The notes: generated by a model from the sequence alone, not told the origin. A DNA stretch of 13,452 bases from Bacillota bacterium (GCA_023399455.1 JAEWPN010000129.1:1-13452), one strand, 5' to 3'. Numbered from the stretch's first letter, positions 6,473-13,236 are shown. A program made the numbers and translations.

Positions 6473-7220
6473 ATTCCTGATCAAAATGATAGCCCAACTT
6501 TTTTGATAAAGACACGGAAGCCATATTTGCTGCTTCCCATGCAGGGTAAAGACCTCTCTTTAAACATTCTAAGATTAAAGAAGCAGCACATGCAGCTGCA
6601 AGACCTTTTCTTCTATATTCCTCTAATGTGCCTATCGTTACACCGATGGTGCTTTCATATGTATTATAGGAGGACGCGATACAGATAAGTTGTCCATTCT
6701 TATAGGCAACATGTCCCAACCCCTTTTCACTGAAGTCCTTATATGACCTATAAAAACAACAGCCATCAGCAGCCCAGTCAATATTGAGAACGTCCGTGTA
6801 AATGTCTTCATCAATTGATTTGATTTCATATTCTGGGATTACATTCTCGATTAATTGCTTTAAATAGTCCTTATTAAAAACATCAGGTTCATGTTTCATC
6901 GAATATCTCTTGGAAGGGTGTAATTTTTCGGATAGATACGCATTCAAATAGGTAACCCATTGTGTCCCGCATGGATAAATAATTTTATATCGGGCATTCG
7001 TTTCTAGTATCTGTTTTATTTCATCCGGGTGTTTTATTTCTCCTAAAAGATAGCAGAAATCAGCTGCAATTATTATTGCTTCTTCTGGCTGTCCGATGTC
7101 ATCTACCCAAGCAGCACAGCCAGGGTTACCCTCTAGAAACCATAACAGCATAATATCGTCTTTTTTACAAGAGCATAGCTTAGTCAGTTTAATGTTATCT
7201 TCTTCATTTATTTTGATCAT
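6450..7220 (-). CDS. GNAT acetyltransferase, ZmaR-like, second paralogue
   Basis: A 256-residue acetyl-CoA-dependent acetyltransferase. The GNAT core is C-terminal: the CoA pyrophosphate loop YRRKGLA (202-208), a following Ala-rich helix (AAACAASLILECL), then SVSLSKKLGY (235-244). The N-terminal half has the same WVDD...P patch (38-44) as the protein at 238-1056, and the two proteins have similar length and order of motifs, so they are members of one family (GNAT_acetyltran) but clearly diverged. The substrate is unknown; antibiotic or amine acetylation is plausible. The ATG at 7220 has AGGAG 4 nt upstream, slightly close. Its promoter is copy B of the repeated block and its terminator is at 6339-6376, so it is an independent unit. 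Confidence 0.85.
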   Translation of the reverse strand: MIKINEEDNIKLTKLCSCKKDDIMLLWFLEGNPGCAAWVDDIGQPEEAIIIAADFCYLLGEIKHPDEIKQILETNARYKIIYPCGTQWVTYLNAYLSEKLHPSKRYSMKHEPDVFNKDYLKQLIENVIPEYEIKSIDEDIYTDVLNIDWAADGCCFYRSYKDFSEKGLGHVAYKNGQLICIASSYNTYESTIGVTIGTLEEYRRKGLAAACAASLILECLKRGLYPAWEAANMASVSLSKKLGYHFDQEYDIHILI

Positions 7221-7260
7221 ATATCTCCTGACTTTGAGTGAATAATTAATAAGAATCGAT

Positions 7261-7287
7261 GCACAATAACTTTTCCTATTATAACAC
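7261..7287 (-). promoter_or_regulatory. Promoter block, copy B (second GNAT gene)
   Basis: Extended -10 TGTTATAAT on minus (TATAAT at 7283-7278), within the 27-bp block shared with 5245-5271. The two mismatches fall outside the -10. The sequences flanking the block are unrelated in the two copies, so the similarity is confined to the promoter and early transcribed region. The leader is about 50 nt. Confidence 0.65.
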
Positions 7288-7394
7288 GCTGTTTGACAAC
7301 ATATGCCAAAAATGCTTGTGAATCATACTTGCCTAAAATATATTTATACTTAAAACTTTTGATTACATTACATAGCTGAACCAGGCAAATATAA

Positions 7395-8054
7395 TTAATT
7401 TCGGAGCGCTGCGTTTACATAGTAGTACATCTCTTTTTGATTATTCAGTAAGTCCAAGTTACAATATTCAGTATGCTTGACTAATTCTATACTAAAGTTA
7501 GCCATTAAATCCAAAATACCAGCTAAATCTGTATAAAAGTGTGGCGCGCCAATTTCAGGTTCATCCTGACAAATTAATGTATTATCATCAAGTTTCGGAA
7601 ATATGAATTCTTTATAAAGCGTAGTTTCTTTTGAGCAAAAAGATAACAGTACTTCGCCTTGAGGTTTGAGAACTCTTTCTATTTCTTTGATAATCTTTTT
7701 GACTCCTTCAGTATCTGAGTGAGATATAACATGATATGCAAAAACACAATGAAACGAGTTATCATCATAAGGTAAAGACAGCATATCCCCAATGTATGTA
7801 TCAATATTCAGGCTTTCTTTTGCTGCCCAAGTTTGCAAATGCTTTATGCCATAATCAGAAATATCCATAGCGCTTACTTTTAATCCATGTTTTGCAAAAC
7901 AAATAGAATGACGACCAAGCCCTGACCCTAAGTCCAGGACAGTTTCATAACCTGATTCTTTCCATCTATTCGCCAGATAAAAACCTGTATCTGTTGGGTT
8001 TATCCAGTGCGGGTTAGTTACATGTTCCCAATCCCAGCCTTTTGACTGCATCAT
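7395..8054 (-). CDS. Class I SAM-dependent methyltransferase (Methyltransf_11 type)
   Basis: A 219-residue Rossmann-fold methyltransferase. Motif I is VLDLGSGLGRHS (39-50), the acidic end of strand 2 is SAMDIS (Asp64), motif II/III is GDMLSLPYDDNSF (89-101), and the strand-4 motif 'CVFAYHVISH' (103-112) is followed by VLKPQGEVLLSF (motif VI). The substrate cannot be read from the sequence; UbiE/tellurite-type and small-molecule methyltransferases look alike. GAGGAG lies 8 nt before the first of two adjacent ATGs (8054), which is preferred. It lies 123 nt downstream of the MFS exporter gene on the same strand without an obvious terminator between, so the two may be cotranscribed, and methyltransferase plus exporter could serve one compound. 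Confidence 0.85.
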   Translation of the reverse strand: MMQSKGWDWEHVTNPHWINPTDTGFYLANRWKESGYETVLDLGSGLGRHSICFAKHGLKVSAMDISDYGIKHLQTWAAKESLNIDTYIGDMLSLPYDDNSFHCVFAYHVISHSDTEGVKKIIKEIERVLKPQGEVLLSFCSKETTLYKEFIFPKLDDNTLICQDEPEIGAPHFYTDLAGILDLMANFSIELVKHTEYCNLDLLNNQKEMYYYVNAALRN

Positions 8055-8177
8055 ATAAATTTCTCCTCATAGGAAATTAATAATTAGTATTTTGTAAATC
8101 ATGATAACGACTGCCAACATAAATAATTAACTTTTCATAACAAAGAGATATATCAAATTAGTTTTAAGAGAACTTAC

Positions 8178-9374
8178 TTAATCTTCAAACAGTTTTCTGT
8201 GCTTCCTTGCAATGATCGAAACAACGAACAACAGTACACCGGAAATGGCGAATACGTATCGTACACCTATTACTTCAGAAACCACGCCTGCACCCATCGT
8301 TGCAAGTGCATAGCAACCTGTATATAAGGCACTCATTGATGCGTACACAGGTGCCAATAGATCATTTTGAATCTGCTTTTGCATCACCGTCGATTGAGGT
8401 ATGTTCTTGAGTTGTTCGAACACACCAATCAATGCTGAGAGGCCTACGACTAAAATTGCATATGGACTTATACTGACGGCAAGGGTTGTAATTGCACCAG
8501 CCAACGAGCCAAGAAAAATAAATTTCGCCTTATTAGAATCTATTTTCTTAGCAAAGCGGAGACAGATTAGCCCGCCAATAATCGCCCCGCCAAAATACAC
8601 GGCATTGATATAGCCCCACCAGTTTTCCGTGACGTGCAACGCTTCTTTGACGAACACCAGAACGATTGCGCCAATCCAGGCTGTTTGAGCAATCTGTTCG
8701 AGAATATCCATTGAAACTACTACTTTCAGCAGCGGTGTTTCACTGATTTTCTTCCAGCCCTGTGAGAATGCCTCCTTGTCATTCTTGACCTGCCGTTCTT
8801 CTTTGCCTACTTGCGGAAGCAGCCACATAAAAATGGTCGCAATAAGAAAAACTGCAACGTCGAACCAGATAAGTTTTGATATAGAGAAAATCAACAGCAG
8901 CGAACTCCCAACCGCCCAACTCCCAATACCGATTGCCTGAAAGACACTTTCAAAGATACTGTTTGCTTTCATCAAGTCATCTCTCGAAACATAGTGCGGA
9001 ATCAGTGCATTGCTGACAGGCTTCGCGCAGCCGTCAAGAAAAGCAATAAATGCTATCAATAGATACAGCACATAAACATTGATGGACCGGTTGTTCATTT
9101 GCACATAAAATGCAAGGACTAACAGGAAAATAGTCTTCAAAAGCTGACTGACGCGCAGGATTTTATTGAGTGAAAATCTTGAGGTAACAAACGGCGTCAA
9201 TAATCCCGACAAGAACATACTTGCAGTGATGATAACAGGGACAAATGATGTTGCCATAGGTGATTTTGTTAATGTGAAAACCGAGCTGATAACAGCGATT
9301 GTGTAAACTGTATCGCCAACATTCGCTATTGCCTGCCCGATTAACAGTTTAATAAATGATTTATTTTTTCTCAT
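8178..9374 (-). CDS. MFS efflux transporter, macrolide-exporter (Mef)-like
   Basis: A 398-residue protein with about 12 hydrophobic segments. The start 'FIKLLIGQAIANVGDTVYTIAV' (two segments of a first helix with a Gly-Gln motif) and the Asp-Gly-Cys-Ala-Lys-Pro / NALIPHYV stretch near residues 114-129 resemble the proton-driven drug exporter group containing Mef(A), in which the equivalent region reads 'PALNAVTPLLV'. The motif-A loop between helices 2 and 3 is divergent (LTPFVTSRFSLNKIL). The central cytoplasmic loop is charged (GKEERQVKNDKE). The likely role is export of a drug or secondary metabolite. AAAGGGG (9388-9382) is 7 nt before the ATG. The long upstream leader can mask this RBS and contains a short ORF, which supports drug-inducible expression. 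Confidence 0.85.
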   Translation of the reverse strand: MRKNKSFIKLLIGQAIANVGDTVYTIAVISSVFTLTKSPMATSFVPVIITASMFLSGLLTPFVTSRFSLNKILRVSQLLKTIFLLVLAFYVQMNNRSINVYVLYLLIAFIAFLDGCAKPVSNALIPHYVSRDDLMKANSIFESVFQAIGIGSWAVGSSLLLIFSISKLIWFDVAVFLIATIFMWLLPQVGKEERQVKNDKEAFSQGWKKISETPLLKVVVSMDILEQIAQTAWIGAIVLVFVKEALHVTENWWGYINAVYFGGAIIGGLICLRFAKKIDSNKAKFIFLGSLAGAITTLAVSISPYAILVVGLSALIGVFEQLKNIPQSTVMQKQIQNDLLAPVYASMSALYTGCYALATMGAGVVSEVIGVRYVFAISGVLLFVVSIIARKHRKLFED

Positions 9375-9378
9375 AGAA

Positions 9379-9480
9379 GAACCCCTTTAATTAGATGTAT
9401 TTGGAATTTTGGCACAACTAAAGAATATCAGACACCGGAAGTGCCTGACTCTAACTTTATGCTGCCAATTCTCAGGGTTC
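9379..9480 (-). promoter_or_regulatory. Candidate translational attenuator masking the MFS Shine-Dalgarno
   Basis: Reading the minus-strand RNA, nested arms are, from outside in: GAACCC (9480-9475) with GGGTTC (9384-9379, overlapping the SD AAAGGGG); GAA + TTGGCA (9471-9463) with TGCCAA + TTC (9414-9404, 2-nt bulge); TAAAG (9459-9455) with CTTTA (9423-9419); and TCAGGCAC (9448-9441) with GTGTCTGA (9435-9428, one G-U) closed by TTCCG. GAACCC are the last two sense codons of the short ORF ending at 9472. A ribosome paused there would cover this arm and free the MFS RBS. Inducible erm, cat and some efflux genes are controlled in this way. Confidence 0.6.
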
Positions 9481-9606
9481 AACTACAAATAGCATGTTCG
9501 CACCTCGTATAAATCGTCCTATATGCTCCCGTATGTGACATTGCATTTCAAGAGCAAACGCCGATATATAACTTTCTCGTATGGAATTTATTGTTCTCAA
9601 TACCAT
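9472..9606 (-). CDS. Leader ORF upstream of the MFS gene (44 aa, or the 7-aa internal MLFVVEP)
   Basis: Two in-frame starts share one stop. The longer ORF starts at the ATG at 9606 with CGGAG 7 nt upstream and encodes a basic 44-residue peptide with no recognised family. The shorter starts at the ATG at 9495 with a better RBS, GAGGTG at 9506-9501, 5 nt away, and gives MLFVVEP. The run of bulky hydrophobics recalls arrest peptides such as the IFVI stretch of ErmCL, but this is analogy only. The stop codon TGA is directly followed by the nested hairpin, and codons GAA-CCC form the anti-SD arm. The RBS of the longer frame (in CGCCGG) can itself pair with TCGGCG downstream, so control could have two layers. 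Confidence 0.45.
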   Translation of the reverse strand: MVLRTINSIRESYISAFALEMQCHIREHIGRFIRGANMLFVVEP

Positions 9607-9657
9607 CACATCACTCCGGCGAATTCTTAATGCAATAATATCATATCATTCCTCTTT

Positions 9658-9663
9658 ATTATA
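9658..9663 (-). promoter_or_regulatory. Weak -10 candidate for the MFS leader transcript
   Basis: TATAAT on minus at 9663-9658 with no recognisable -35 at 17 nt. It would give a leader of about 275 nt that includes the short ORFs. A small dyad (CTCAT 9695-9699, ATGAG 9703-9707) just upstream may be the end of the adenylyltransferase transcript, but it lacks a T-run. Confidence 0.25.
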
Positions 9664-9725
9664 TAATAACTTTATACAGTATCGATGTATTAATCTCATT
9701 GCATGAGGGTTACGAGACTTTTATA

Positions 9726-10601
9726 TTAGCTCGTTATTGTGAAAGATTGCGAAGTAAGTTTTTCTATTTGCTCCACAGCATATGTCTCAGCTGTTATCGG
9801 ATTATCATAATCTAAAAAAGCTGCAGCTCTACATGATACCTCGCTAAAAATAAGCATAGTATTGTTCAGTGCTCTTAAAATATCCTCTGCATCATATGTT
9901 CCATATGCCGTTTTTAATTGCTTCTTAATCTTTTCATCAACCCAATTGTCAAAAAATCTACCGTCATGCCAAATATCAAAATTATTACTATTAACAGCTT
10001 TTGAATAGCCCTCAAGCATCTGTCTTAATAAAACTTTCATATATCCATCAACACAACTTTTTGCTGCCCAAATTTCTCCTCGAAGTATTTTTTTCACTGA
10101 CCATATTGAATGAAACCAAAATGTATTTGCAAGATTAATAAATTCCTTCTCTGTGAAAACAGTTTTTATTTCTTCTGTTGGTTCAGATGGTTTATTGCGG
10201 TCAATTGCACCTCTAAAATCAATTTTGTCAACTAACATGATATATCCTCGAGAAAAGAAGGATTGTATAGTATGATCAGCAGCCAGCTCTTCAGATTTTT
10301 TTGCGTCATAAAACAAAAAATCCATATCCATTGCGTCGCTGAAAAATACTCTGCGTTCTTGACCGTATGCTGCTGTTGGTTCTTGAAAAGAAATATAATA
10401 TTTTTCAATTTGATTCAGCCATTGATCCGTATTCAAGAAATAATCGACGTCCTTGACAAGAAAAATAATATCGTAATCCGAATATTTATCTGCAGCATTT
10501 TTTTCTCTTGCCCTGGAACCAAAAAGAACCATTGCCTGAATTAATTCCGATTCATTAGCGAATGACACTAATTTCTCCATAATGGTATCATATGAATTCA
10601 T
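9726..10601 (-). CDS. ANT(6)/AadK-like aminoglycoside 6-adenylyltransferase
   Basis: A 291-residue nucleotidyltransferase of the streptomycin adenylyltransferase family. The N-terminal Pol-beta-type site reads VLFGSRAREKNAADKYSDYD (25-44): Gly28-Ser29 and the metal-binding pair Asp42/Asp44, with the third carboxylate in MDMD (91-94). The flanking text LVKDVDYFLNTDQWLNQ parallels the 'FVSDI..FI...DWLNQ' region of AadE. The C-terminal helical half (FWFHSIWSVKKILRGEIWAAK) fits the family. Length is close to AadK/AadE. It transfers AMP from ATP to streptomycin-like drugs; chromosomal members sometimes confer only low resistance. GAGG lies 9 nt before the ATG. Its promoter is near consensus and its SD can be masked by the 5' end of its own mRNA. 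Confidence 0.85.
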   Translation of the reverse strand: MNSYDTIMEKLVSFANESELIQAMVLFGSRAREKNAADKYSDYDIIFLVKDVDYFLNTDQWLNQIEKYYISFQEPTAAYGQERRVFFSDAMDMDFLFYDAKKSEELAADHTIQSFFSRGYIMLVDKIDFRGAIDRNKPSEPTEEIKTVFTEKEFINLANTFWFHSIWSVKKILRGEIWAAKSCVDGYMKVLLRQMLEGYSKAVNSNNFDIWHDGRFFDNWVDEKIKKQLKTAYGTYDAEDILRALNNTMLIFSEVSCRAAAFLDYDNPITAETYAVEQIEKLTSQSFTITS

Positions 10602-10607
10602 ATAAAT

Positions 10608-10710
10608 TAACCTCGCTTTATGCCTATTGATATACTTATTTAACTCAGAAATTAATGCGTATCACAGTTGTAAATAATAGCAAGTTAGTTTTGCATCAAA
10701 TTAGAGGTTA
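10608..10710 (-). promoter_or_regulatory. SD-masking pair in the adenylyltransferase leader
   Basis: TAACCTC (10710-10704 on minus), at the predicted 5' end of the mRNA, is perfectly complementary over 7 nt to GAGGTTA (10614-10608), which contains the SD of the adenylyltransferase gene. The 89-nt loop holds only trivial ORFs without RBS. The pairing could hold back translation until disturbed, but a 7-bp match over this distance could be chance. Confidence 0.35.
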
Positions 10711-10714
10711 CCTA

Positions 10715-10743
10715 ATTATACTTTTCCTTAAATAGGAAGTCAA
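10715..10743 (-). promoter_or_regulatory. Strong sigma-A type promoter of the adenylyltransferase gene
   Basis: TTGACT (10743-10738) and a perfect TATAAT (10720-10715) are 17 nt apart, the best promoter in the window. The spacer has a TTCCT...AGGAA dyad. A second dyad, AATTAG (10699-10704) with CTAATT (10712-10717), overlaps the -10 and start point and could be an operator. The leader is about 107 nt. Confidence 0.75.
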
Positions 10744-10901
10744 GTTACTTAGGCCTCAAATTCCGGATCATGACAGATATGGATATTAGCCTAGCCTGTC
10801 AGCCATGGGAAATGGATAAGGCTGAAAAAGCAGAAATCAGCCGCTTTTATTATATTAATTTTTACAAAAAAATCAATCTAGATATATGATATAATTAGGT
10901 A
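10744..10901. other. Non-coding interval with two inverted repeats
   Basis: No ORF of note on either strand. One repeat is TGACAG...CTGTCA (6-bp arms, about 20-nt loop, in 10771-10802). Another is GGCTGA (10820-10825) with TCAGCC (10837-10842), followed on plus by GCTTTTATT, terminator-like but with no plus-strand gene before it. AAAAGC (10826-10831) and GCTTTT (10843-10848) interleave with the latter, giving two mutually exclusive hairpins. TGATATAAT (10887-10895) is an extended -10 pointing right, immediately before the palindrome at 10902. Confidence 0.4.
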
Positions 10902-10983
10902 GGAAAGTATCAGGTTTGGGGTCTAAGAAAAACAGGACGTTTTTCTGACCTGCTTTTCTTAGACCCTAAATGTGATTCTTTCC
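10902..10983. repeat. 82-bp near-perfect palindrome at the edge of the IS91-type element
   Basis: Arms 10902-10936 and 10949-10983 (35 nt each) are identical at 30 positions in inverted orientation, separated by 12 nt. The inner 18-nt arms differ at a single position (a G-U pair in RNA). An alternative small hairpin (AGAAAAAC 10926-10933 with GTTTTTCT 10939-10946) competes with the long one. There is no T-run after either arm, so it is not an ordinary terminator. It may be a tiny non-autonomous element, an end structure of the neighbouring transposon, or a hairpin RNA. Confidence 0.75.
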
Positions 10984-11017
10984 AATTGAACAATAGTCGC
11001 GGACCTTTGTCGGTGCC

Positions 11018-11118
11018 TATGGGATTTCAATTCTTTCCTTCCCATAATGAAAATGTGTTTTTTATACCGGCAAAGTATATTTACGATAATCAGGATCTTC
11101 TTTTGGGACTACGATAAT
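11018..11118. repeat. Hairpin and short direct repeats in the transposase-distal end
   Basis: TATGGGA (11018-11024) and TCCCATA (11040-11046) form a perfect 7-bp hairpin with a 15-nt loop. TACGATAAT occurs twice in direct order (11082-11090 and 11110-11118), 28 nt apart. In IS91 the origin of rolling-circle transfer (oriIS) lies downstream of the transposase gene, which is this side, so these may be its recognition elements. The assignment is by position only. Confidence 0.35.
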
Positions 11119-11182
11119 ACATTTTTACACGACAAATAAACCATCCCAAGGACGGCTTGAAAAAAGCTATCAGGTAAGAAGA

Positions 11183-12328
11183 CTATATCCTCTTGTGATA
11201 CCTCTCCCTTAGGTGATAATTGTTGCTCTGACAGCAGGGGCATTGGCTTACATTGATACCGTAAAGGGTAAGGATGAGTTCATCCATTTTTAATCCCTGA
11301 AGTTTTGCCTTGTATTCCTTCATGGCAAGCTTCTTACGGATCACCCTGAGCTGTTTCTTCTTCATGCGGTTACTGAGAAGCCCATAGTTTCGGATTTTAA
11401 CGAAGCCCTTCGGAAGCACATGCATGAGGAAACGGCGGATGAATTCAATTCCGTCAAGAGTAATTTCAACCTTTGCATTGCTTTTATAATCCTTTGCTGA
11501 AAAGGTCACATGAGTATCCGTTATGCTTAGTATCCGGCTGTTGCTGATAGCAATACGGTGAGTATATCTTCCAAGGTATTCAATGGCATTACCGGCACCG
11601 TTAAAAGTCTCTTTGATGAAAGGAACCCATTCCTTCTGATACAGGGAGTTTATGTATTCGTTCCACTCATGGGAATTGTTCAGATGCTGTATCCCGAGGG
11701 GAAATGACAGCTTCCTGTCTTCGTAAAGGCGGCGAAGATTGCTAAGGAACTTACCGCGGAACTTTTTGGACAGCACCCTGACCGGGATAAAGAAACCGGA
11801 GGAACAGGTCCTGAATTCTGACAATGGTGTCAGACCTCCGCCCATGACGATGCAGTGGATATGGGGATGAAAGTCCAGCTTCTGTCCCCAGGTATGAAGT
11901 ACCTGTATTGTACCTGTTTTTGCACCAAGATATTTTTTATCTGCCGCTAACTCCGACAGTGTCTTTGCCGCGCAGGAATGGAACAAGGCATACAAAGTCT
12001 TCTGATTGGAGAGAAACAGTGAATTCAGCTCTGAGGGGACCGTGAATATCACGTGGAAGTAGGGTGTATCAACAACCTCCGCCTTACGGGCATCCACCCA
12101 CAGCTCTTTTGGGATAGCCTGGCAGTTCGGACAGTTCCGGTTACGGCAGGAGTTATTGTGGACATCAACGTGTCCGCAATCATCACAGATGCTTACGTTA
12201 TAACCCAGTGCACCTGTTTTGCAGTTCATAATGGCATTTGCCACTTTATCCGGATCCGCACCGGTACCGTATCTGTCACAATAAGGTTTATAAAAGTGAT
12301 GAAATACTTCCTGTATCGTATTATTCAT
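11183..12328 (-). CDS. IS91-family HUH/Y2 transposase
   Basis: A 381-residue single-strand transposase. An N-terminal zinc-binding domain has C48-x2-C51 and C61...C66-x2-C69 (CRNRNCPNC). The HUH metal site is HPHIHCIVMGGG (154-165, His156/His158), and the paired catalytic tyrosines are in YLGRYTHR (Tyr251, Tyr255). A second Cys cluster near the C-terminus is CPCC (363-366). All catalytic residues are present. It would nick and rejoin single strands at the element ends in rolling-circle transposition. The frame is open to an ATG at 12391 without an RBS. I start at the ATG at 12328, which overlaps the stop of the recombinase gene (shared ATGAATAA) and has GGTGG 6 nt upstream, so translation is probably coupled. 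Confidence 0.92.
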   Translation of the reverse strand: MNNTIQEVFHHFYKPYCDRYGTGADPDKVANAIMNCKTGALGYNVSICDDCGHVDVHNNSCRNRNCPNCQAIPKELWVDARKAEVVDTPYFHVIFTVPSELNSLFLSNQKTLYALFHSCAAKTLSELAADKKYLGAKTGTIQVLHTWGQKLDFHPHIHCIVMGGGLTPLSEFRTCSSGFFIPVRVLSKKFRGKFLSNLRRLYEDRKLSFPLGIQHLNNSHEWNEYINSLYQKEWVPFIKETFNGAGNAIEYLGRYTHRIAISNSRILSITDTHVTFSAKDYKSNAKVEITLDGIEFIRRFLMHVLPKGFVKIRNYGLLSNRMKKKQLRVIRKKLAMKEYKAKLQGLKMDELILTLYGINVSQCPCCQSNNYHLRERYHKRI

Positions 12329-13181
12329 GGGTGCCACCAAGGTCGAAAGGACTGACCGGAGAATTCTTTCCATGGCTGCCCAGATGGACATAGATGGTAC
12401 TGGAATTCAGTGACTTATGTCCCAGCAGATGCTTTATGGTCAGCAGGTCAGCGCCGTTCTCATACAAATGGGTACCAAAGCAGTGGCGGAAGGTATGGCA
12501 GGAAATCCTGGGTTCCCAGCCGAGACGTTTTTCGTGGGCCATAATAAATTCAGAAACCGTAAATGATACGACGGGTTTTTCGGGGTTGTTTCTGCTTGGG
12601 AAAAGCCAGTCCGTTGGTTTGCCAAACTCATACCAATAGCTGGTCAGAATAGCCAGGGCTTTGGTGGAAAGTATGGCATAGCGGTCTGAGCGGTTCTTTC
12701 CATGTGTGATGTGAACCGTCATGTTCTTCCTGTTGATATCCCGGTATTTCAGATGGCAGACCTCGCCCACCCTGAGACCTGAGGAATAAAGGAGAGCAAT
12801 CATAGCCTTATGTTTTAGATTAGGCATAGTATCAATGAAATGATGCACTTCTTCCTGTGACAGTATTTCAGGAAGATAAGTATCAAACTTTAGAAAGGGG
12901 ATCTGATATTTGTCCCATGGTTTATGAAGGACATACAGTTGAAAGAATCTGAGCTGAGAGATATGGGCATTGACCGATCTTGGGTTGAGCTTTTTTATAT
13001 CCTTCAGGTAGAGGATGTAAATCCTGAGTTCATCCCAGGAAACCTCCTCCGGAAGTTTGTTAAGATGTTCTGTCAGGTATTTCAGATAGCAGCCGAGATA
13101 GCTGGTGTAGGACGTCAGGGTATGATCAGTTAAGCCCCTGAGGGAAATCATCTGGTTAAAACGTTCTATGTATTTTTGCAT
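12321..13181 (-). CDS. Tyrosine recombinase/integrase (XerD-like) of the IS91-type element
   Basis: A 286-residue site-specific recombinase. An N-terminal SAM-like core-binding domain (about 1-95) precedes the catalytic domain with the full set: Arg137 (SSGLRVGE), Lys162 (HGKNR), His229 and Arg232 (HTFRH), His255 (LLGH) and nucleophile Tyr264 (STIYVH). The size is that of XerC/XerD. It would cut and rejoin DNA through a 3'-phosphotyrosine link, perhaps resolving intermediates or helping integrate the circular form of the element; the role of such genes in IS91 relatives is unsettled. The ATG at 13181 has AAGGAGG 10 nt upstream. Its last 8 nt overlap the transposase start. The mRNA leader can mask its SD (13192-13236). 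Confidence 0.92.
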   Translation of the reverse strand: MQKYIERFNQMISLRGLTDHTLTSYTSYLGCYLKYLTEHLNKLPEEVSWDELRIYILYLKDIKKLNPRSVNAHISQLRFFQLYVLHKPWDKYQIPFLKFDTYLPEILSQEEVHHFIDTMPNLKHKAMIALLYSSGLRVGEVCHLKYRDINRKNMTVHITHGKNRSDRYAILSTKALAILTSYWYEFGKPTDWLFPSRNNPEKPVVSFTVSEFIMAHEKRLGWEPRISCHTFRHCFGTHLYENGADLLTIKHLLGHKSLNSSTIYVHLGSHGKNSPVSPFDLGGTHE

Positions 13182-13191
13182 GAGTAAGAAT

Positions 13192-13236
13192 CCTCCTTAG
13201 ATTATGAATGATGAATGGGCGCCATTCATCAGGAGG
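13192..13236 (-). promoter_or_regulatory. Hairpin that can mask the recombinase Shine-Dalgarno
   Basis: In the minus-strand RNA, CCTCCT (13236-13231) is complementary to the SD AGGAGG (13197-13192). Between them and directly next to the first arm is a perfect 9-bp hairpin, GATGAATGG (13230-13222) with CCATTCATC (13218-13210) around a 3-nt loop. Stacking of the two helices would hide the ribosome binding site of the recombinase, and by coupling that of the transposase. Low transposase translation through SD masking is common in insertion sequences. Confidence 0.6.

Noticed and set aside
7329..7388. TTGCCT...AGGCAA inverted repeat downstream of the methyltransferase gene as a terminator
   Set aside because: Arms of only 6 bp with a loop of about 48 nt and no T-run; not distinguishable from chance.
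8110..8150. A third copy of the 27-bp promoter block upstream of the methyltransferase
   Set aside because: AACTTTTC and ATAACA recur but the central TTATT with the -10 is missing. Similarity is too short in AT-rich DNA to call.
10820..10848. H-type pseudoknot from the interleaved arms GGCTGA/TCAGCC and AAAAGC/GCTTTT
   Set aside because: The connecting loops would be 0 nt, which cannot span the helices. The arms are more likely alternative hairpins or a terminator remnant.
12329..12391. Longer start (ATG at 12391) for the Y2 transposase
   Set aside because: No ribosome binding site, and it would overlap the recombinase gene by 71 bp. The ATG at 12328 has GGTGG and the usual 8-nt overlap of coupled genes.
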